Source: Holacanthus passer
Taxonomy: Eukaryota > Chordata > Actinopteri > Pomacanthidae
Reading direction: 5' to 3'
DNA length: 64,000 nt
NCBI GenBank assembly: GCA_025331565.1
Contig: JAFREQ010000063.1
Span: 1,482,501 to 1,546,500 of the forward strand
A program made the translations under genes and the position numbers. Positions 36,336 through 50,900 of the stretch are shown here, in pieces; positions within the stretch are counted from its first letter, which is position 1; the number at the start of each line of letters is the position of its first letter. The notes under the pieces are model-generated. The model did no database searches, was not told the origin of the DNA, and saw only the letters and a list, made by a program, of their open reading frames with translations.

Positions 36336-39300
36336 ATGGCCGGAAATCCGAGGAGGGGCGCCGGTCTCATCGGCTTGATGAAGGACGCCTTTCAGCCCCA
36401 CCAGCAGCCTCCACAGCCTCACCAACCCGCGGTGGTCGATAAGAAAATGGTGGAGAAATGCTGGAAACTCATGGATAAGGTACTGCCAGTGTTTTTCAAG
36501 CTTACTAAAATGGCTAAAAAACACAAAACGAGGAACTGAAAATGAGTCACTTGAGTTACTGTTGGTTCAAAATCAGACAAATATTCACAGCCACTTCCCT
36601 TTTTTTCATCACTATTATGGTCAATTTGAATAAATTATCGTCCTACTAAACCCCAAAGGATTAGATTTAGTTAGATTAAAAAAGTTCTAAAACATTCTGG
36701 CATTCATTTTAGGTCTGATTGTGGAGCTGTCTGTATGAGAAAATGGGAAATGTAACTCCCAAAATGAGACGACAGAAGCCTCCCTGGTGTACTATCTAAT
36801 TAATTTTCATTAAATTAGGTCACAGTGATGGTAATCTGTTGATCTCTTTGCCTTGGATGTCCCTTTATGATTGATATCAGATCAAGAGAGAGAGATGTGT
36901 GTGTTGTGCGGAATCAGGCCTGTTTTATATTTTTATTGATGTCTGTCAGTCTATTTTGAACAACTGAGCTTGACAGAAGAGAACAAAGTGCAGGGACAGA
37001 TATCAGATCAGACAATATAGCAGTGGATGCTTATGCAGAAGAGTTGCTGCCTTATTTACACCCCCAGTTTGAGGTGTCTTCATGTTACATGGTGCTGACT
37101 GATCTTCTGTTTGAGGTTTTAAAACCTTTATTTACCTGAGTCATATACGTCCACTTAGGACCAGGTAATAATACAGTATCAGTGTTTCTTGCCTTGCAGT
37201 GGAATGTTGTTTTGTGATAATATTTTGTAATCAGAAGTTAAGAAAAATAGTTATTGAAGTTTTTTTGTTAGGCGTTTTGTGACTTACTTTGCTTTAAATG
37301 TGAACCATATCTCCCATCTCTGTTTCCTCAGCCCTTGAAGCATATGATAGTTTTTTACAAAGTGTCATCTGTAATGCAAAGTGAACATTAACACACAAAG
37401 TCTGTTGCTGTCTTGATTTGAATGCCACATCATTTTAGATTTTTTTTCTAGATCAATTTTCATGTTAAATAAAACACCGACCATTATGCTTCCTGTTTTC
37501 ACAACCCAAGCTAAAAGTAAAATACTCCAGAAACAGGTTTTTTTTAGAAGAAACAGTTAAAGTCAGTATTTACACTCTTTGTTCAACTGAACCAAACACA
37601 TAAAGTGTGAACTTCTACATTCACTTCAGATTAACTGTGGAATTAGTCTTTGCACAAAATGGACTGTTGATTTCGTCCACCATCACTTACATTGGAAGCT
37701 GAAAGAGATCTTGTTTTTCAATGTACACATGAGCCTTTTCTTCAAATCCCATCTTTGGGTCTTTGTTTTTCCCATCCAGGTGGTGCGTTTGTGCCAGAAC
37801 CCTAAGGTGGCACTGAAGAACAGCCCACCCTACATCCTGGACCTGCTGCCAGATACCTACCAGCACCTGCGCACCATCCTGTCCCGATACGAGGGCAAAA
37901 TGGAGATCCTCGGGGAGAACGAGTATTTCCGCGTGGTCATGGAGAACTTGACCAACAAGACTAAACAGACCATGAGCCTTTTTAAGGAGGCCAAGGAGAG
38001 GATGTATGAGGAGAACTCCCAGCCCAGGTAGGCTTATATCCTGATGAAATGTTATTCGTCCTTTTCAGGGAAATAGGCTGTTGCTGCAGGATGCAGCAGG
38101 GGAAAAAAAAGAGTTGTGGATCAGGGAAAGTGTTTAGGGAACTGACAGATGTTACATAGATCAGGCTTATCATTGTTTGAGTTGGCTCCATATCCCTGAA
38201 ATGAGATTGTATTTAACTGCCTAATTGTCAGTACTGCAGTATAGTCTCAAAGTTAATTCACTACGGATTACATGGCTTTACAGAACAGAACTGCACTTAG
38301 TATTGGCTGATTTAGAAAAGGTGCTCTCATCTAAATGCTAAGTGAAAACACATGCAGCCTGTTGTATTTACAAGAAGGAAAGAAGCAAAGCTTTTCCAGG
38401 CTAAAAACAAACTTGTAAGTAAAGCAATTGTCCATTCAATCTGTCCACTTTTGCCTTTGTTACTCTCTTATTTCCAAGACTATGAAAAACAAAATTTAGA
38501 AACATATGAAGTAACATTGCAATGGCCTCATTTTTGAACAGCTATTATTATATTCTGTCAACATTAAGTTGGCAGTGACCTATTGGCATAATTATAGTGC
38601 ATGTATGGTCTTTAAAAAGGTTAGCTAACCACTGGTCTATCTAGAGAAAAATACTGCTCTGTCATCTTTTTTGAGATTTGAAAAAAAACGAAAAACGCTA
38701 CATGTCCATATGAGGCTGCTAAGATGTTTCTTCACACTCCATTTTTACACTTTCCATCAGTGTTGCAACCTATGACATTTGACAGAAATAGACCAGACAT
38801 GTGATCTGAAGTAAAATCACTCAAATGAACGATAAAGGCATGATTAAAATGTCGCAATCACATCCACTTCCCTCTGTTTCTCAGAAAGCTCTTACTAAGC
38901 GAAAGTTCCTTCCTCTGGCACATTCTGATATTTATCAAGCATTTCCCTTTAGATCAACAACTATAGCGACAGTTTGCAAATGTATCAGTCACCAGGGCTT
39001 TACGAAGTGCAGTCCCACTAGCTGGACCTTCAAAGTTGCATTTGTGGTCAGATCTCAGAGTGAAAGTTGCTTGCCGCTAAAGAACTGGGGAGAATAATAC
39101 AGATATTTACTGTAAATACAATTGTAATCTGCCTTCTTTGGTAATGGATAAGCACATACATACATACATGTTTGTAAAATGCCTGTAATCTTTCAGGACA
39201 AATATTAGAATGTAGTGTGATAATAACATTTACTAACTTGTATTTGTTTTCACTCTCCCTCTTCTCCTCTTAATCAGGCGAAACCTCACCAAGCTGTCTC

Positions 39301-42300
39301 TGATCTTCAGTCACATGCTGGCAGAGCTAAAAGCCATCTTCCCCAATGGCTTATTTCAGGGCGACAACTTCAGGATCACCAAAGCTGATGCTGCTGAATT
39401 TTGGAGAAGGTCATTTGGAGACAAGTGAGTTTTGACCTTATATAATTAAATCTTAAACATGTCAAAAGAAGAACTCTGCAAATTCGGGTGTTTGCTTGAC
39501 CACTGAACTTGCAAATTTGCATCTGCAGTTTCATGATTAGAACTCATTTTGCAAGTTTTTACATTCACTTCAATGTTTGTGGGTTAAATTTGACCCTGTT
39601 TCTGTTTTAGCCTTCCTTTCACACTGATTCTGTTTGGTAGTCTGAGCTTTAGGTTTTGAGATGAGCACAGTGTCTGTATGCACACCCTGTAACTTTCTGC
39701 CCCCCTCCCTTCCACGTACTGTAGGACCATAGTGCCATGGAGGACATTTCGTCAGGCTCTCCATGAGTTTCACCCTATCAGCTTGGGCTTGGAGGCCATG
39801 GCTCTCAAATCCACCATCGACCTCACCTGCAACGACTACATCTCTGTCTTTGAGTTCGACATCTTCACCAGGCTCTTCCAGGTAAGGCTCACAACAACAG
39901 AGCGTTCTGGGGATGTCATCGTATCCACAGATCCAAGTAGTAGCTCACTGAACCATTAAAAAGTCTGGAATCTTAATCACATTTTCGTAAAAGGCAATAA
40001 CATTTAGAGGCTTTCAGTCAGTTCAGAGAATCAAAAATGATGTTGTGCGGAGGGGAAAAACATTAGCAATTACAGTTGAGTGCAACGCTGGCATGTTTCA
40101 GCTTTGGTCACCACTTTTCCGTGGGTCCAGCTGAAATATCTGCTGTGTAGATGCAGAAGTAGTCAAGACGGATTCCACATGCAAAGTGAGACTGAGTTCA
40201 GAACATTCTGAACTTTAACTTTGAAGCTGTACTGTAGAATGAATTTCCTTGCTTCTACATTGAGTTTTGCTTTGATGATGGCCTTCAATAATCAAATATC
40301 GAATTTTATTTATACATTTAATTTATACTTGGTTGAGACTGAAAAGGTTAAGAAGCATATGCTCAGTTGTAAAAAAATAAATAAATAACATTTTCACGTC
40401 TGTGACACATTCTACAGATACGCATAGACATTGAAACTGTAATAAAAGGTGTAATGTTGCCGGTATGATGTCGATATTAATATCAGCAGATCATTTGCAC
40501 TGTTTACTGAGAACTGGACATCACACAGAACAAATAGGCGACACACTGATTCTAAAGATGATGAGCCTCACAGTTGATATCAGTATCATGAACTCTGTTT
40601 GTTTGTGCGTGTGTGCATGTGGTGTGTAGCCATGGTCGTCTCTTTTAAGGAACTGGAACAGTCTGGCAGTCACACACCCTGGCTATATGGCCTTCCTAAC
40701 CTACGACGAGGTCAAGGCTCGGCTGCACAGGTTCATCCACAAACCTGGCAGGTGAGACACAGATGACCTCTTAAAATGACAAATACACAAAATACATTTC
40801 TGAACAGTTTTTAAAAACCATTTCTGCATCATCATCCCGTGTGGACCAGAAATACATTGAACTAGGAAAAAAAAATAATGCTTGCTCAGGAGAAATCAAG
40901 AGGTCAAGTGTCAGATTCCGAGCTAGCACTAAACATATTGTTGTCATCGAACAATACGAGTGTGTACTATTGGTTGAGATTGTTGTCTTCCTCTCAGCTA
41001 CATCTTCAGGCTGAGCTGCACTCGGTTGGGCCAGTGGGCAATCGGCTACGTGACAGCTGATGGGAACATCCTGCAGACCATCCCCCATAACAAACCACTC
41101 TTCCAAGCCCTCATTGATGGATACAGAGAGGGATTGTGAGTCCCACTACAACACCGTGTCAATGCACCAGTTTATACATTTACACATACAGAGGGTGCAG
41201 TATGTCATAATTTCTACATGCCCCTAGGGATGGATAAAAAAAGATTAGCAATGACCCCAGAATAGCTATTTTTAGACAGCACACTGAAGGCATGTTATTG
41301 TCTTTCACTGCCCTAATACTGATCACTATACCTAAGATCAGAACTCTTGTCTTAAGCTAAAGGTTTTGATGCATCCTGAAGAGACACATACATCTCTGGT
41401 AGAATTTGAAAAAACAGTATTTTTATGCAACAAGTCAGCACATAGTGCTTTAATGAGTGAACTTTTCTCTTGTAGGCATGCATCTTGTTGCAGCATGCAA
41501 GGAATATCTTTAAAGTTTCATACATTCCTCCACTCTGGCCCTGAAAGGCGGCTGTAAAATGTTTGTATCCCGCTGCTTGTTGGAGGATAGCAGTTGTAGT
41601 CACCTTGGCTTCAGAACAGTTACAACCGATACCAATGACATAAAAATGCAAACTCCTCAAACAACTCCCGCAGCATAATCATCTTCTTTGCTTTCGATCC
41701 ACATTTTTACTATTTGAAAACATCATCACCAAGAAATTTCTGTATGAGGGTTTGAAAGCTACCATTCAGTGGACATGCGAGGTTTAAATACACGTCAACA
41801 TTCAGCTGAGGTTTTTGATCTTAAAGCTGCTGTAATCAATATTTGTTTGTGTGTGTTTGGGGTGTGTTTGTGTGTGTTTACGTATGCGGTGGTTCTCCAG
41901 CTATCTGTTTCCAGATGGTCGAGCACAGAACCCAGACCTAACGGGGCTGTGTGAGCCTTCTCCACAGGACCACATCAAAGTCACTCAGGTTTGGTCTTGT
42001 TTGTGTCTCATCTGCGAACCAGTCAACCCTTTTCTTGTGCCTCAGGAAAGCTGTTCATAGGACACAGTACACAACTGCTGTAGTCACGCTGCAAAAGATG
42101 TTGTGCTACAATATACAGGCATTGTACTGCTTGTTTGAAATAGTTATAGATATATAATTATAAAATTCTGCCAAAACAAAATCTTATTGACTTGATGAAT
42201 AAAAAGCTCTAGTTTGGGAATGTGTTAACAAGTATGATCTTCAATATAAAACATCCTGTGTCTCCTCTTCCTCCCTCACCCCTACAGGAGCAATATGAGC

Positions 42301-45300
42301 TGTACTGTGAGATGGGCTCCACTTTCCAGCTTTGTAAGATCTGTGCAGAGAACGACAAGGACGTGAAGATCGAGCCCTGCAGACACCTGATGTGCACCTC
42401 CTGTCTGACTGCCTGGCAGGTGAGGCTGCCTGCACACTGTGAAGTTTTACTATCAGATCTGTTCATCCTGACAGTCAGAAGGGATGTGCATATTTCTTTT
42501 GCCTGCTGCCTTTGCCAATTTCTTCGATCACTGTTAGTTTACCATCAGTTTAGATACAACATGAAAAATTTGGAAGAAACTATTGTTTGCATGATCATTT
42601 TTATTGCTGTGTGTCTGTGTATCAGGAGTCGGAGGGTCAAGGCTGCCCATTTTGCCGCTGTGAGATTAAAGGCACAGAGCCCATCGTAGTGGACCCCTTC
42701 CACCCCAAGGCCAGCGGGGCTTCCTTTGCTGGTTTCCAGGGGTCCAGCAGAGCAGAAGCTGCTGGCAATGACGAGGAAGAGGACGATCGCCTGGAGGACC
42801 AGCACCTTGTCATGAGCAGGCTGGCCTGCACCAAGGCAAGACGACCACATACAAACATCAACTCGACAGACACTCAGCTGATCAGATTTCATCTCGGGAA
42901 TCCATGTGGGATCATTTTAGTCACAGTTGATTAAATTGCCTTTATTGTATTTGTCTATGGTGGTGAAATTTAAATCTTATTGCTTTGTGCCGTGCAACAT
43001 CTCTAAATGTGTATGTGTTTGTATGTGTGCAGGTGGAGCGCCCACCATCTCCAGTGTCTCAGCTGCCTCCAGTTCCCCCCCGACTGGACCTCCTGCAGCA
43101 GAGACCCTCCAGCTCCCACAGCGCACAGGGTCAGGGAGCCACAGCCAAGGTAAGTGTCTGAGTGTGCTCTTAAGAGGAACAATTTCAGACCTACAGGTTG
43201 TGGATTAGAACTTGAGGTTAGAATTACAGAATTCTCATTTTTTCATGTTTGTCCTAAAACAATAGTTGCACGCCTGTCAGTACATTTCAAGAGTTAACGG
43301 TCGTTGTAGTTGTTCTTCCTCTCCGTTAAAGACTGACCTTAGAAAATACTCACACTGCTGAAACCCCATAAAAGTTTCAATGGAACTCTTGTATGAGCAT
43401 GTGATTTAAAAAATGTGAATTAGAAATGAGTTTCTTATCTTTTTTTATTTATGGAGAGCAGACTTGTAAACACTAAAAGCTGTGTTTTTTCATGCTTATA
43501 CGCTCTCATGCTTTCTAATGAGTTATAGCAACAGCTATCGTATAAATACCAGGACAGCTTACTTGAATTAAAGTTGTAATCAGACAAAGCATGATTTAGC
43601 TCAGCACACTCCCATTTCCTACTAGCCTTTAGGCTATCACACATCTTTTCAAATAACCATTTGACTATCAAATAATTCATGCAAGCACGCATTAATGTGG
43701 AAGTCAAGTTCCTGTAAACCACATGAATGCCTTAATGGTCATTTTCACAGTAGTTATTTATGTGCATGTAACAGATCATCCAAACTTCTAATCGGCTGCC
43801 AGCCAGTCAATGTGAGACCCTCATCATTATAGAAGTGTTAGGATGTGTGTGTACGTGTCTCTTTTCACATCTCTGCTGGTTAATGACACCACCATCCCTC
43901 CTACCTCCACCCCAGATGGCAGCCACTCACAGAGACAAGCCTCTACCTCTGCCTCCAGCCCTGAGAGAGCTGCCCCCTCCTCCCCCTCCAGAGCGCCCCT
44001 CCCTGGTCGGTCAGGACTCCAGACTCCAGAGGAGACCCCTGCCCTCCACCCCCGACCAGCCCGCCTGGGCTTCCAACTACATGGTCCCAAGGCCGGTAAC
44101 CAAGGCTATGTCGGCCTTGTCCTCCACCCCTCAGAGCAACGGAACCAGTGGAGAGGGAAGCAAACCTCAGGCAGCTACTAACGCTGTGTACTGCCTGGCT
44201 GCAAGGTACGGAGCTCTGCTGCTGTGAGGTGCAGTGGTTAGGTAACAACATGTGACAAGAACTGAGGGAGAGCAAATTGCTGTAAGTTGTGTAGTCAAAA
44301 CAGAATTTAGACTTTGATACCATAACTACAAAAAGAGGTACAACATGAAATGGCTTTTGGCCCATCGATCATAACCGCTTATTTTATTTCCTCAAATTTC
44401 CAGGGCCTTTTTTGTATCTCAACAGCAGAGCATACCAGGCCTTTATTTGACTTGTATTACAGAGCCTATATTTCTAATTCCCTGTTTGACAAGTGTGATT
44501 ATATTTGGTCACATTTTAGTACAAATCCTCCTTGTTTTCTGATCTGCTCCCATTTGTCCTGTTAATTTTTATAAGACCTCTAAATGTGATGGTTGCCATT
44601 TTATGTGATCAATGGGTGCAGGGTGTACCCTGCTGGCATATTGCAATTAAAATTAAGTACCGTCACATGATGCTAGAAGACAGTAGATATTAACATCAAG
44701 AAGTATCAGAGCATGTATCAATTTGTTTGGTCATTTTAAAATTGTGTTTTCTCATAATGGGCGTTGCCATTAAAGTTAATTGTGTATTTTCAGTTTCATG
44801 CATATACTGTGGTAAAAATTCTCAACTCAAGGTTCACTTACTTAGCTATTCCTGAATAGCTTGTAACTGAAGATGGCTGGGGGAAACAGCTGATACTTTG
44901 GGAATCGAGGTCAAGAATGAATCTCTCACTTAAATTTTATGCCTGTTTTTGTAACCAGATTTTAAAACCACATATGGAAAAATCTGAAAGCCCACCAAGC
45001 TTTGTGTTTTCTATTTATGATCAGGTCTCTGCCAGCGGCGTCGGGCGGGGAGAAGTCGTCGTCCGACTGTGAGGAGAATGAGTACATGAGTCCCACCTCT
45101 CTGCCGGCCTCTGGTGCCCCCTGGGTCATAACAGGCTCCTTGGTGCCGCCGCCACCGGCCCAGGCAAACCACCACAATGACATCAGGTAAACAGGAGAAC
45201 AAGTGGTGATACAAGGGCCAGTCATTCGGTCCTGAAATTATTATGAATGAAGTATTTAAGTGTTTCATTGTGGAAATTGGTCCCTGGGTCAAAGAGTTTG

Positions 45301-47992
45301 GACAGAGGTTCAAGTGTTTTATCCACTGCAGGAAAATAAAGATACATGGCATAACATCTAGTCATTTTGTTTCCACTGTTCCCTGCCCACTTTGCCCTAC
45401 TAATTGCAATTAGTCAAGTAGATGCGTCATAACATCACAACAAGGGTGATAAAAACAAACACAGCAACAGAAATCACCATTTTACTAACTGCATATGTAT
45501 TAACCAGGAAAATCAATACTTTATTTGAATGTTTGTTGGACAAATGAGGACGTCCAGGTCTCATAACCATATGAGGAGAGGAGGCCACTCAGAGGGAGAG
45601 GAGTCTGAGATCAGAGAACAAAATGTGTGAAACCAGAAGATTTCTTAGCATCTGTAACAAGTAGGGATTCGACACACAGCCAAACAATGCAGGGAAACAA
45701 TTAAAACGATAAAGCAGGTTTTTAGAAGGATCACAGTAAGTGCACTGGAGCAAACCAAAAAACAATGAAGTGCTTTGATGTGTATGACGCCATTTTGGGC
45801 AGCTATCCAGCTTGTGCCAGCCCCAGCCCCCAGACCAGTCTTTTTTTACTCCACACATTCTTCCTCTTTGTCAAAACCTGGGCCTACATTACCCACAATG
45901 CAACTCAGCCCCAACACATGTTTACTCAAGTGACAAGTTTTTTACATATGAAGCTCTACAGTAAGCAGACTTTGAAGTGTTAAATCAGCGGAGTTCCCCT
46001 GTCACTTGTCACCTGACAAACAGCACGGAAAAATGTTGTAGTTGGTCTCACTGCAGCCTTTTAATGCTGTATGTCCAGAATATCCTTGTTTGTAAAATAC
46101 AGTGGAAATGCAAAGACGGACAAAGTTGAGCAGTTCAGGTTATGGGGACTCCAGGTGTGTGTTAAGTTCTTGCAGTGGAAAAGAGCCTTAAGATAACCTG
46201 GGATCTCCTTCATAACATCACAACTTCAAAGATATTAGCCAAAGAGAACTTATAGTGAATTCAGAAAGACGACTCCATCGAGAAAATGTGGTAAAATGTG
46301 CCGCTGGACTCTTGAAAGTCAGGATGCAATTACTAAGCTTCAAGAAAATGTTGATTTTACTTCTCACAGTACAATTTGGGAAAAGTGTCTTTTAAACTAA
46401 GGATCCAGTTACTCACTAGAGATAATTAGACTGTATTACATATTTTGAGGGATTCACCTGATAACTGGACACACAGTTGCCTCAGACTAACTGCTGCACT
46501 AATGATTTGGAGCAGTTATTTTTATGTCCACCAGGGGGCTCTAGAGCCTCAGTTTTGTTTCTCCGCAGACATCCCATTCCTAAACCCACTAACATCTCCC
46601 TTTGACTTAATTGTTTTGTTTAACCTCCTTGAGTAAATATTTTAAAGGAGGTGACACAAATGCAACATTTGACAAGAAGGCAGTAAAGTCTTTAGCTTGT
46701 TGTTTTATTGAAATGATGACAGTCCTCAAACACAGGACCAGAATCCACAGACCGAAGGAAGAATGGCAGAAAAGAGTGACAATACTATAAAATACTGTGT
46801 GTTTTAATATACAAAGCACGTACTGGTTGAGAACCACTGACATAAATCCCTAATCATATAATATATTTTTACTTTTGTTGAGAGGATTAGATTACATGTA
46901 AAGAATGACTAATTCTTCTTTCTGTCCCTCCTTGTCCCAACAGTGAGCTGGGTGACAGTGACTCTGAGGACCCCCAAGTCTACGAGTCCATGTGTAACAT
47001 CCAGGCCCAGGCTGGTTCCTCTGAGACGGCACAGGCCTCTGACCTGGGTAACATTCACACCTGATTATCACTGTACTCGAAAATGAAGGGGAATATTTTG
47101 CTGTGTTTCTTAAACTCTAGTCTTCTTATTCTTTTACCAGTAATACTCTAACACAGATCCCCTAATACAAGGACTTAAATACATACATTTACTATACTCC
47201 TCTTGAAGAAGCACATTAATATTTGGCAAAAACATTGTACTTTCTGCTCACTCAGTATGTGAACTGTTAATTCTACAGTGACTACAGATTGTAATCACTG
47301 TGATGTTGTCATGTTTCAGAACACCCTCAACATTCAGCCGTGGTTTCCCAGGACCAGAGGGACGAGACCTGTGAGGAGGACGTTTACGAGTATGACTGTC
47401 CCAGACCGGTTGCCCCTCCCGCCCCCACCAGAAGAACGCTGTCAGATATCAGCGGCCCCTCTGCTGCCTTCAGCACTCTCAGCATAGACAGTGCAGTAGA
47501 AGCCAGTATGTATTTCAACCAATTGTCATGTTTCAATGTAATGCACTCTGGTACAACACCACCACTACCATCAATCAAATACCTCTGTATTCCAACACAA
47601 TGTTCCCCACTTTTACTGACTGTTGTCATCTGACCTATGTGTTTCCAGGTATGTTTGCAGCAGGTGTTGACCCTGAACGTCCTCCCAAGCCTCTCCCACG
47701 GCGAGCCAACTCTGACCGACGGCCTCGGCCTGTAAACCGTGAATTTCCTGCTCCATTGCCAGACCTCCCTGGTCCCTCTTCCTCCTCTGCCTCGCCTCCT
47801 CCTCCTCCCCCTCCTCCTGCAGGCCCAGGAAGCCTCGCCCTAAACGGGGAGATCGAATGCCTGATGTCCCAAGGCTACTCCATCCAGGACATCCAGAAAG
47901 CCCTGATGATCGCCCAGAACAACCTGGAGACGGCCAAGAACATCCTGCGCGAGTTTGTCTCCATCCCCTCCACGGCACACATCGCCACATAG
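36336..47992 (+). CDS. cbl: E3 ubiquitin-protein ligase CBL (c-Cbl)
   Basis: Cytosolic RING E3 that binds phosphotyrosines on activated receptor tyrosine kinases and ubiquitinates them for endocytosis. Coding exons: 36336-36479, 37780-38027, 39278-39424, 39725-39881, 40630-40751, 40998-41135, 41901-41988, 42288-42419, 42626-42835, 43033-43149, 43916-44205, 45025-45186, 46944-47047, 47320-47505, 47649-47992. They sum to 2589 nt, 862 residues (human 906), all in phase. The TKB domain (4H, EF-hand, SH2; about 30-335) includes FRLSC with the phosphotyrosine Arg at 277; linker tyrosines are Y351 and Y354. The RING has C364, C367, C379, H381, C384, C387, C399 and C402. A Pro-rich region includes LPPPPPPERP; tyrosine motifs include EYMSP (Y618), VYESM (Y665) and YDCP (Y711). 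A C-terminal UBA follows (IECLMSQGYSIQDIQKAL). The UBA and length favour CBL over CBLC, and the short tail details match c-CBL better than CBLB. RING residue 380 is Arg where human has Gly. Intron 9 uses a GC donor. Confidence 0.97.
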
Positions 47993-50900
47993 TCGCTCCA
48001 GGCACGCCCCCTCCTCTCTGTATCGTCTCTGTCTCCACTCTGTGCCATTATCATGGATAGCATTTACCAAGCACTTTCCTGCAGGGCCACAAGTACTTGC
48101 CAAAAGGCTTTGCTCTGAGGAGTAATGCTGCGTTCACATCATATCAGAAGATGCACGAACGAGATGATGACTATCATCGTCTGAAAGCTCTAGTCATTAA
48201 AATATCATGCAAAGTAATTTGTAGGTATTACTTCACTTTTCTAACTGGAGTTTTAGTGTGAAAATGTATTATTCTCTTAAGCTCAGACTGTTGTCAGTGC
48301 AAAGTGGTTGAAAATGCCTCAAAATCTCATGTTTACTCCTAATCACCACTTGAAGATTGAGGTTTTAGGCCCAGAAGGAACACAAGGCTCTCTAGAACAG
48401 ATGTATCCATTGGTCAGTTTAAACTTTTGTTCTGGTTTGGTTTTTAGAGCAGCTCAGCAGAGGCCGATATGACCTGAACGCAGCATACACAGAGAATCCA
48501 AGCCTTTAAATGTGAGCTCTCTGTAGCCAAGCTTTGACCCTGTCGTACTTTGCTGAGGCCCACTCGTGCTGTGGCAGTGTTTCCCCTCAGTCTCAGTACT
48601 TCTTCTCTCATTAAGCTAAGTGTTGAAGCAACAGTGACTTTGATCAGTAGAGGGACCCTGCGGATCGTTGTTTCTTGACTCGGTGTCCCGCTGCTGGCAG
48701 CCGTTCAGTTCGGTGCTTTACGGTCTTCTTGGCAAATTGTGGCGTACGAATATGTAGCGACGCGAGTCCGGTCAGAAATTTTGTGACTAACTGTGTGGTG
48801 TGTGTGCTCATGCTGATGAATGTGAATGTCCAGTCGCAGTGCAGTATTGCAGGGCTTCATATCGTACGTGTTACTGTGGCTCGCTCTGTTTCACGGTATT
48901 TGACAAGTTGACTCCATATTTCCTCTCAGCTCCCGGTTCAATGATGGTTCTATAATGAAATAACAAGTTTAATGTGCAAGTACTCTCATAAGGTGTCGTG
49001 CTGTGTGTAATACTAACAGTGGCTGCATTGTCAGAAGTTTATTTTGTCATTTAATTCCATGATTGCCTGCCACCATTTCAGGTGGTCTGACACTGAAGGC
49101 TGGTTTATTTACTCAAAAGCTTCTCTATACTCTTATAGTTTCTTACTAAAAAGCGAAAGGACTTTCACATGTGCTGTTAGATTTCTTCTCACATGTGATT
49201 TAGCTCAGCATCACATTTGTACCCAGAAGAGCTTCAGGAGGTTCTGAGAAATCCGATTGAAGGGATTTACCTTGAGCTCTAAAGCAAAAAACTGAAGGTT
49301 GTCATGTGGACTCAGGTACTCAGTAATAAGCCAGGGTTGAATGTACAGAATGAACAGATGCTAAAAGACACATAAAGATGATGATGTAATGTTGGCAGCG
49401 TTACGGACGAGCACGAACTCATGGCTCACTCCTCCAAGGATTGGATTTTCTCCTTTTCTATTTTTATCACCTGTTTTAGATTTACATACAACTACATTAT
49501 TATACAGGCTCCAATTCAAGATGTCTAATTTAGTTACAATAATCCAGCTGTCAGACCACACATCACAGACCTGGATGGCCTGGAACATTTCAGTCACTCA
49601 GCAGTTCAGAAAATTTGTTGCAGGATGAATGTTGAAAATACACCAGCTGGTACGCAGCCTTTTAAGCAACTTATAAGATATTAGAGCTTAAATTATGAAT
49701 CCATTGGTTGATCAACAGAAATTCAATCTGCAGCTATTTTGATCGATGAACTGGTACCGTCAGTTTCTTTTAAGAACAATCTCACATTTCGTAGTTCCAA
49801 CTTCTTGACTGGCTATTTAAAGACATCAACGTAGCCTTTAGAAAATAGTAACAGGCATTTTATGAACCAAATGTTGAGAAAATTGTCAGGAGATTAATTG
49901 ATAATGAAAATAATCTTGGAGCCCTATTAGATATGTAAATGTTGTTTTTATCATTCATGTTGCTGAAATATACTGTAGCTGTCCAGATGGAAATATCTCA
50001 ACAGCTATTGGAAGGATTGCCTTGAAAATTCGATCCATGTTCCTGCAGCATTAATTATAATAACTTTGGTGTTCCCCTGAATGCAGCAGTATCATCAGCT
50101 CAAAATGTTCAGTTTATCCAAGACTTTGGTTTATCACTTAATACCTAATACCTTAAAAGAAGATTTCTGATCATCTGGTGAGTTCTTATCAACATCATCA
50201 TAAGTCATTTTTAATTTCATTAAGTGACTGAAATGTCAAGCGTTCAAGTTGTGCTGTGATAAGAGTAAGACCTGGATTGAGTCAAGTTTCAACTCCTCAA
50301 TACAAAGTCATCAGTTGGACTTTCACATCGACTCCCCAACAAAGTTTCAGTAAACGAAAGAATCCTCTATGGTTTGTTGATTTCACTCAGGTTTTTCCAG
50401 TGAACCAATAATGAGTCACTCTCTTACTGTCTATGGTATATCACCCTATCAGTGGCGTCTACATGAGGCCTGTGTATTAACCCAACCACAGCTTCATGGG
50501 CTCGTTGAGAGCAAAAATGACTCATCAAAGCAGGGAGTCAGATCTAAGTCATGGACCACATCGGTGCAGAATGCAAATACAGTGTGAGAGAAGCTCTATC
50601 CGCTGTGAGATGGCTGTTCCATATTAATGCGCACATTTAGGAACGCTGCCTGAAACAAGTCGGGACTGGACCGAGCGTCTCATTTCCACTTTCACATATA
50701 AACAGATTATTATGTCTGAAGTGTCCCCTTTAACTAAGAGTGCAATTTCTCCTTTTTCCTGCCCAAAATACATCCTCGATCGTCACTTTTTATTTCTGCA
50801 GTAAAGTAAATGTGCCTTCTGTCCGTCACAACCTGCACATGACAGCAGACAAACCAAAACTAAACACTTCCTCCACATTCACTGCTTCAAAGAAATGGAA

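Noticed and set aside
36336..47992. CBLB or CBLC as the identity of the ligase
   Set aside because: CBLC lacks the long Pro-rich region and UBA. The tail motifs (RRTLSDIS, ERPPKPLPRR, UBA ending NILREFVSI...AHIAT) match c-CBL best, and mcam lies next to it as in human 11q23.
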